The notes under the pieces were generated by a model, which saw only the letters and a program-made list of their open reading frames with translations, made no database searches and had not been told where the DNA came from. A DNA stretch of 16,545 nucleotides. Origin: JBMNRY01 sp050944915 (GTDB lineage: Bacteria > Bacillota > Limnochordia > JAAZLZ01). The DNA lies in contig JBMNRY010000042.1 of assembly GCA_050944915.1 (NCBI GenBank), positions 1 to 16,545 on the forward strand. Reading direction: 5' to 3'. Of this stretch, positions 14,269 through 16,545 are shown in pieces (position 1 is the stretch's first letter; the number at the start of each line of letters is the position of its first letter). Made by a program: the position numbers and the translations under genes.

Positions 14269-14297
14269 TTGACCAGGTTGGTCATCAATGATATAAT
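14269..14297 (+). promoter_or_regulatory. Promoter of the tetR-ABC transporter operon
   Basis: TTGACC (14269-14274), a 17-nt spacer and a perfect TATAAT (14292-14297) form a near-consensus housekeeping promoter. The predicted start is near 14304. It is overlapped on both sides by the two operator palindromes, so it is likely strong but repressed. Confidence 0.85.
14270..14284. promoter_or_regulatory. TetR-type operator 1
   Basis: TGACCAGGTTGGTCA is a palindrome with 6-bp arms TGACCA/TGGTCA around a 3-base centre. It overlaps the -35 box of the tetR promoter. The same arms occur in operator 2, with centres 34 bp apart (about three helical turns). Confidence 0.7.
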
Positions 14298-14303
14298 CTA
14301 AGA

Positions 14304-14318
14304 TGACCAGCCTGGTCA
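14304..14318. promoter_or_regulatory. TetR-type operator 2
   Basis: TGACCAGCCTGGTCA is a perfect palindrome with 7-bp arms around one central base. It covers the predicted transcription start. Together with operator 1 it brackets the promoter, the usual plan for a TetR repressor controlling its own operon. Confidence 0.72.
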
Positions 14319-14340
14319 AGTTTCCGAGAATCAATTGAGA

Positions 14341-14973
14341 ATGGTTGTGATGGCCATTTATCCGAAATTCTACAGCCTCGAACGGGAGAAACAAGAACGC
14401 ATTATTAACGCAGCCTTAAAAGAGTTTGCCAAGAATGGTTACGAGAAGGCATCGACCAATGAGATAGTCAAGGAGGCAGGAATCTCCAAGGGCTCCTTAT
14501 TCAACTATTTCCATAGCAAGAAGGAATTATATTTGTTCTTGCTTGGTTATGCCGCCCAGATGGTGGAAAAGATCTACGCTGAAGTCGATTGGGATGAACG
14601 GGATTGTTTTCAAAGATTAAGGCAAATAGGGTTAGTCAAACTGAAGGTTTTCCAGCGGTTCCCCCAAGCCTTCAACTTCTTACTGGCCTTACAACAGGAA
14701 GATGCCCCCGAAGTCAAAGCCCATGTCCAGAGCTTCAGTAAGAATCTCATCAGCAGCGGTTTCGAAAAGGGATATCGCAATATCGACTGGACAAAATTTC
14801 GGGATGATGTCGATCGGGAGAAAATGCTCAACATCATTAACTGGACATTGCTAGGCATAGCCGAAGTCTATAGAGATAAAGTTGATTCCGTTGAAGATCT
14901 AGGTCCAGAAGTGCTTCGGGAAGCGGAAGAGTACTTCGAGATCTTGCGCCGATGCTTTTATAAAATGGAATAG
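14341..14973 (+). CDS. TetR/AcrR family transcriptional regulator
   Basis: About 210 residues, typical TetR length. The N-terminal DNA-binding domain is clear: EKQERIINAALKEFAKNG then the helix-turn-helix NEIVKEAGISKGSLFNYF (roughly residues 40-57) and SKKELYLFLL. The C-terminal ligand domain is helical and not informative about the effector. The start is uncertain, because TTG 14335, ATG 14341 and ATG 14350 are all in frame and none has a good ribosome binding site; I use 14341. It lies directly behind a promoter bracketed by two matching palindromes and ahead of an ABC exporter with no terminator between. It therefore probably represses itself and the transporter until an effector binds. 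Confidence 0.9.
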   Translation: MVVMAIYPKFYSLEREKQERIINAALKEFAKNGYEKASTNEIVKEAGISKGSLFNYFHSKKELYLFLLGYAAQMVEKIYAEVDWDERDCFQRLRQIGLVKLKVFQRFPQAFNFLLALQQEDAPEVKAHVQSFSKNLISSGFEKGYRNIDWTKFRDDVDREKMLNIINWTLLGIAEVYRDKVDSVEDLGPEVLREAEEYFEILRRCFYKME

Positions 14974-15093
14974 ATTGGTTCGGGAGGAAGGCGAGGATTA
15001 AAAAGTGCAAAACCTGCCGAGGTCTTATTCCATGGGCAGCCAGACCCCACCCGATGGGAATGGAGCGGCAGATAAGGGAGGTGGAGGGCCCCA

Positions 15094-15801
15094 GTGGCCC
15101 TAGTGATGGAAAGAGCTGTGCTAGTTCTGAAAGGTGTGACTAAGGAGTACCGACAAGGTAAACTCAGTGTATCGGCCCTGCGGGGTATTGACTTTACCGT
15201 ATCCAAGGGAGACTTCCTATCGATTGCCGGTCCATCGGGTTCCGGCAAGACGACCCTTCTCAATCTTATGGGCTGTCTCGATGTCCCCACCCAAGGGAGT
15301 ATCATGTTGGAAGGTCAAGAATTGGCCAAACAGACAAAACAACAGCTGGCGGAAATCCGTCGCCACCGCCTAGGATTCATTTTCCAGTCCTACAATCTCA
15401 TCCCGGTCCTGACCGCCTTTGAAAATGTGGCCTTTCCCCTGGAATTACTGGGGGAGCTGAGCCGGGAAGAGATCAACTCTCGGGTAGAAGAAATGTTGGC
15501 GGAAGTCGGTTTGTCCCAATATGGGCATCATCGGCCCAACGAACTATCGGGGGGACAACAGCAGCGGGTAGCCATTGCCCGGGCCCTTGTCAAAGATCCA
15601 GCCTTGGTTCTAGCCGACGAACCGACGGCCAATTTAGATTCGGAAAACGGCCGGGCCATTTTGGAGATCATGTGGAAGCTCAACCAAGAAAAGGGGACTA
15701 CCTTCGTCTTCAGTACCCATGATCCCATGGTGATGGAATATGCCACCCGCTTGGTGACCTTGAGGGATGGGCAGATCGTCGAAGATCGCAGAAGGGAGTG
15801 A
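15094..15801 (+). CDS. ABC transporter ATP-binding protein (LolD/MacB type)
   Basis: A 235-residue ATPase with every ABC motif: Walker A GPSGSGKT (46-53), Q-loop Gln98 in FQSYNLIP, signature LSGGQ (151-155), Walker B LVLADE (171-176) with the catalytic Glu176, and H-loop His209 in STHD. The compact size and ANLDSENG after Walker B are those of the LolD/MacB/FtsE group, whose partners are four-helix permeases with large external domains. Such systems extrude lipoproteins, peptides or drugs, or transmit mechanical force, rather than import. The GTG at 15094 has GGAGGG 5 bases upstream; ATG 15106 is an alternative. The permease follows 25 bases downstream, and the TetR gene precedes it. Confidence 0.93.
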   Translation: MALVMERAVLVLKGVTKEYRQGKLSVSALRGIDFTVSKGDFLSIAGPSGSGKTTLLNLMGCLDVPTQGSIMLEGQELAKQTKQQLAEIRRHRLGFIFQSYNLIPVLTAFENVAFPLELLGELSREEINSRVEEMLAEVGLSQYGHHRPNELSGGQQQRVAIARALVKDPALVLADEPTANLDSENGRAILEIMWKLNQEKGTTFVFSTHDPMVMEYATRLVTLRDGQIVEDRRRE

Positions 15802-15826
15802 AGGCCCCGTAAGGCGGCCGTTGATC

Positions 15827-16545
15827 ATGTCGAACGTTCTTCTGATACTGGCTGGCAGGAACCTATGGCGACAAAAGCGACGCACTTTATTGACCTGTCT
15901 GGCCATCGCCTTTGGTATTTTCATGCTCATCTTCCTCGATTCTCTCTTGGGCGGCTTCGATGAATCTGGGACCAAAAATTTAATCGATCTGCAAACGGGC
16001 CATCTGCAAATCATGTCCCAGGAGCAGTTTGATGCTAAGAACCTTACCTTAGACCATCTCTTTGTCCCCGAACCCCATTGGGAGACCTTTAATAATTTGC
16101 CCGGTGTGGAAGGAGCGGCCGGGCGGATCTTCTTTCCGGTCCGCCTCAATACCGGTTGGGAAGAATATAGTGTTGTCGGAGTCGGAATCGATCCCGAACA
16201 AGATCCCCGGGTCTTCGATTTGCCGACCTATCTTCACGGACAGTGGCTCGCCCCTGGGGAAGGGGGTATGCTTTTAGGAAGGCGGACCGCGGAACTGTTG
16301 GATTTAGAAATCGGTGATTATCTGACAGCAGTCACTAGGACCGCCGATGGGGCCTTTCAAGCCCTGGATTTTCAACTGGTCGGGATCTTAGCTACCCCCC
16401 ACCCGCAACTAGATCAAGGGATGGCCTTTTTCCCTATGGATGTCATCGATGAAGGCTTGGCTTTAAGGGGGCAGATTTCCGAGATCTCCCTGCGGGTAGA
16501 GCCTGGACGCCTAGGGGATGTGCAAAGGGCTGTGGGTTCCTTGAT
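15827..16545 (+). CDS. ABC transporter permease, LolE/FtsX (MacB-PCD) type, partial (cut by window end)
   Basis: The frame opens at ATG 15827 and stays open to the last base, giving at least 239 residues; the stop lies outside the window. The protein starts MSNVLLILAGRNLWRQKRRT, the amphipathic lead-in typical of this family, followed by a transmembrane helix (TLLTCLAIAFGIFMLIFLDS, about 20-39). A long extracytosolic domain of the MacB-PCD type follows, including GEGGMLLGRRTAELLDLEIG (about 144-163), the usual 'lg..lA..l.l.vGD' pattern. The remaining three helices should lie beyond the end. It is the membrane partner of the ATPase just upstream. The ribosome binding site is modest (AAGGCGG). 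Confidence 0.88.
   Translation, partial: MSNVLLILAGRNLWRQKRRTLLTCLAIAFGIFMLIFLDSLLGGFDESGTKNLIDLQTGHLQIMSQEQFDAKNLTLDHLFVPEPHWETFNNLPGVEGAAGRIFFPVRLNTGWEEYSVVGVGIDPEQDPRVFDLPTYLHGQWLAPGEGGMLLGRRTAELLDLEIGDYLTAVTRTADGAFQALDFQLVGILATPHPQLDQGMAFFPMDVIDEGLALRGQISEISLRVEPGRLGDVQRAVGSL

Noticed and set aside
14039..14272. 77-codon frame on the + strand upstream of tetR
   Set aside because: The only ribosome-binding-like bases abut the ATG. The frame runs through several stems and a terminator and ends inside the tetR promoter.

Overview
The window looks like a chromosomal stretch from an anaerobic, fermentative bacterium, most likely a member of the Bacillota (Firmicutes). The clues are AGGAGG-type ribosome binding sites, frequent GTG and TTG starts, a tungsten/molybdenum aldehyde:ferredoxin oxidoreductase, an acetate-kinase-family enzyme, a K+-dependent membrane pyrophosphatase of the Na+-pumping type, and a secreted flavin-based reductase system without c-type haem motifs. 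I see no rRNA, tRNA, CRISPR array, transposase or other mobile-element signature. Species-level assignment is not possible from reading alone.

Layout, left to right. (1) 46-1584 (+): a secreted FAD-dependent reductase of the fumarate/urocanate-reductase flavoprotein family, ending in a strong terminator. (2) 3669-1680 (-): a two-gene operon in which a metal-dependent amidohydrolase overlaps a divergent acetate-kinase-family gene. (3) 3959-4597 (+): a secreted protein made of two tandem FMN-binding domains, the plausible electron-transfer partner of gene 1, with its own promoter and terminator. (4) 6311-4713 (-): a cytoplasmic gamma-glutamyltransferase-family enzyme. (5) 6632-6495 (-): a 45-residue, very basic protein too short for ordinary gene calls, with its own terminator and a leader that can fold to hide its ribosome binding site. 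(6) 7864-6731 (-): a uroporphyrinogen-decarboxylase-superfamily (probably methyltransferase-like) protein, divergent from (7) 8119-9819 and 9779-10084 (+): an aldehyde:ferredoxin oxidoreductase and an overlapping MoaD/ThiS-like protein ending in Gly-Gly. (8) A structured 230-bp interval with a possible 33-residue membrane peptide, then hppA at 10315-12276 (+). (9) 13958-12345 (-): an orphan sensor histidine kinase convergent with hppA; the two share a bidirectional terminator. (10) 14341 onward (+): a TetR-type regulator with a near-consensus promoter flanked by two matching operators, followed by an ABC ATPase and the start of a LolE/FtsX-type permease cut by the window end.

How the parts fit. 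Ferredoxin-linked aldehyde oxidation, acyl-phosphate metabolism, PPi-driven ion pumping and an extracytosolic flavin reductase all fit an energy-limited anaerobe. The best leads for something undescribed are the split reductase/double-FMN carrier pair, the altered active site of the acetate-kinase homologue, the 45-residue protein with its pseudoknot-like leader, and the structured leader and micro-ORF upstream of hppA.
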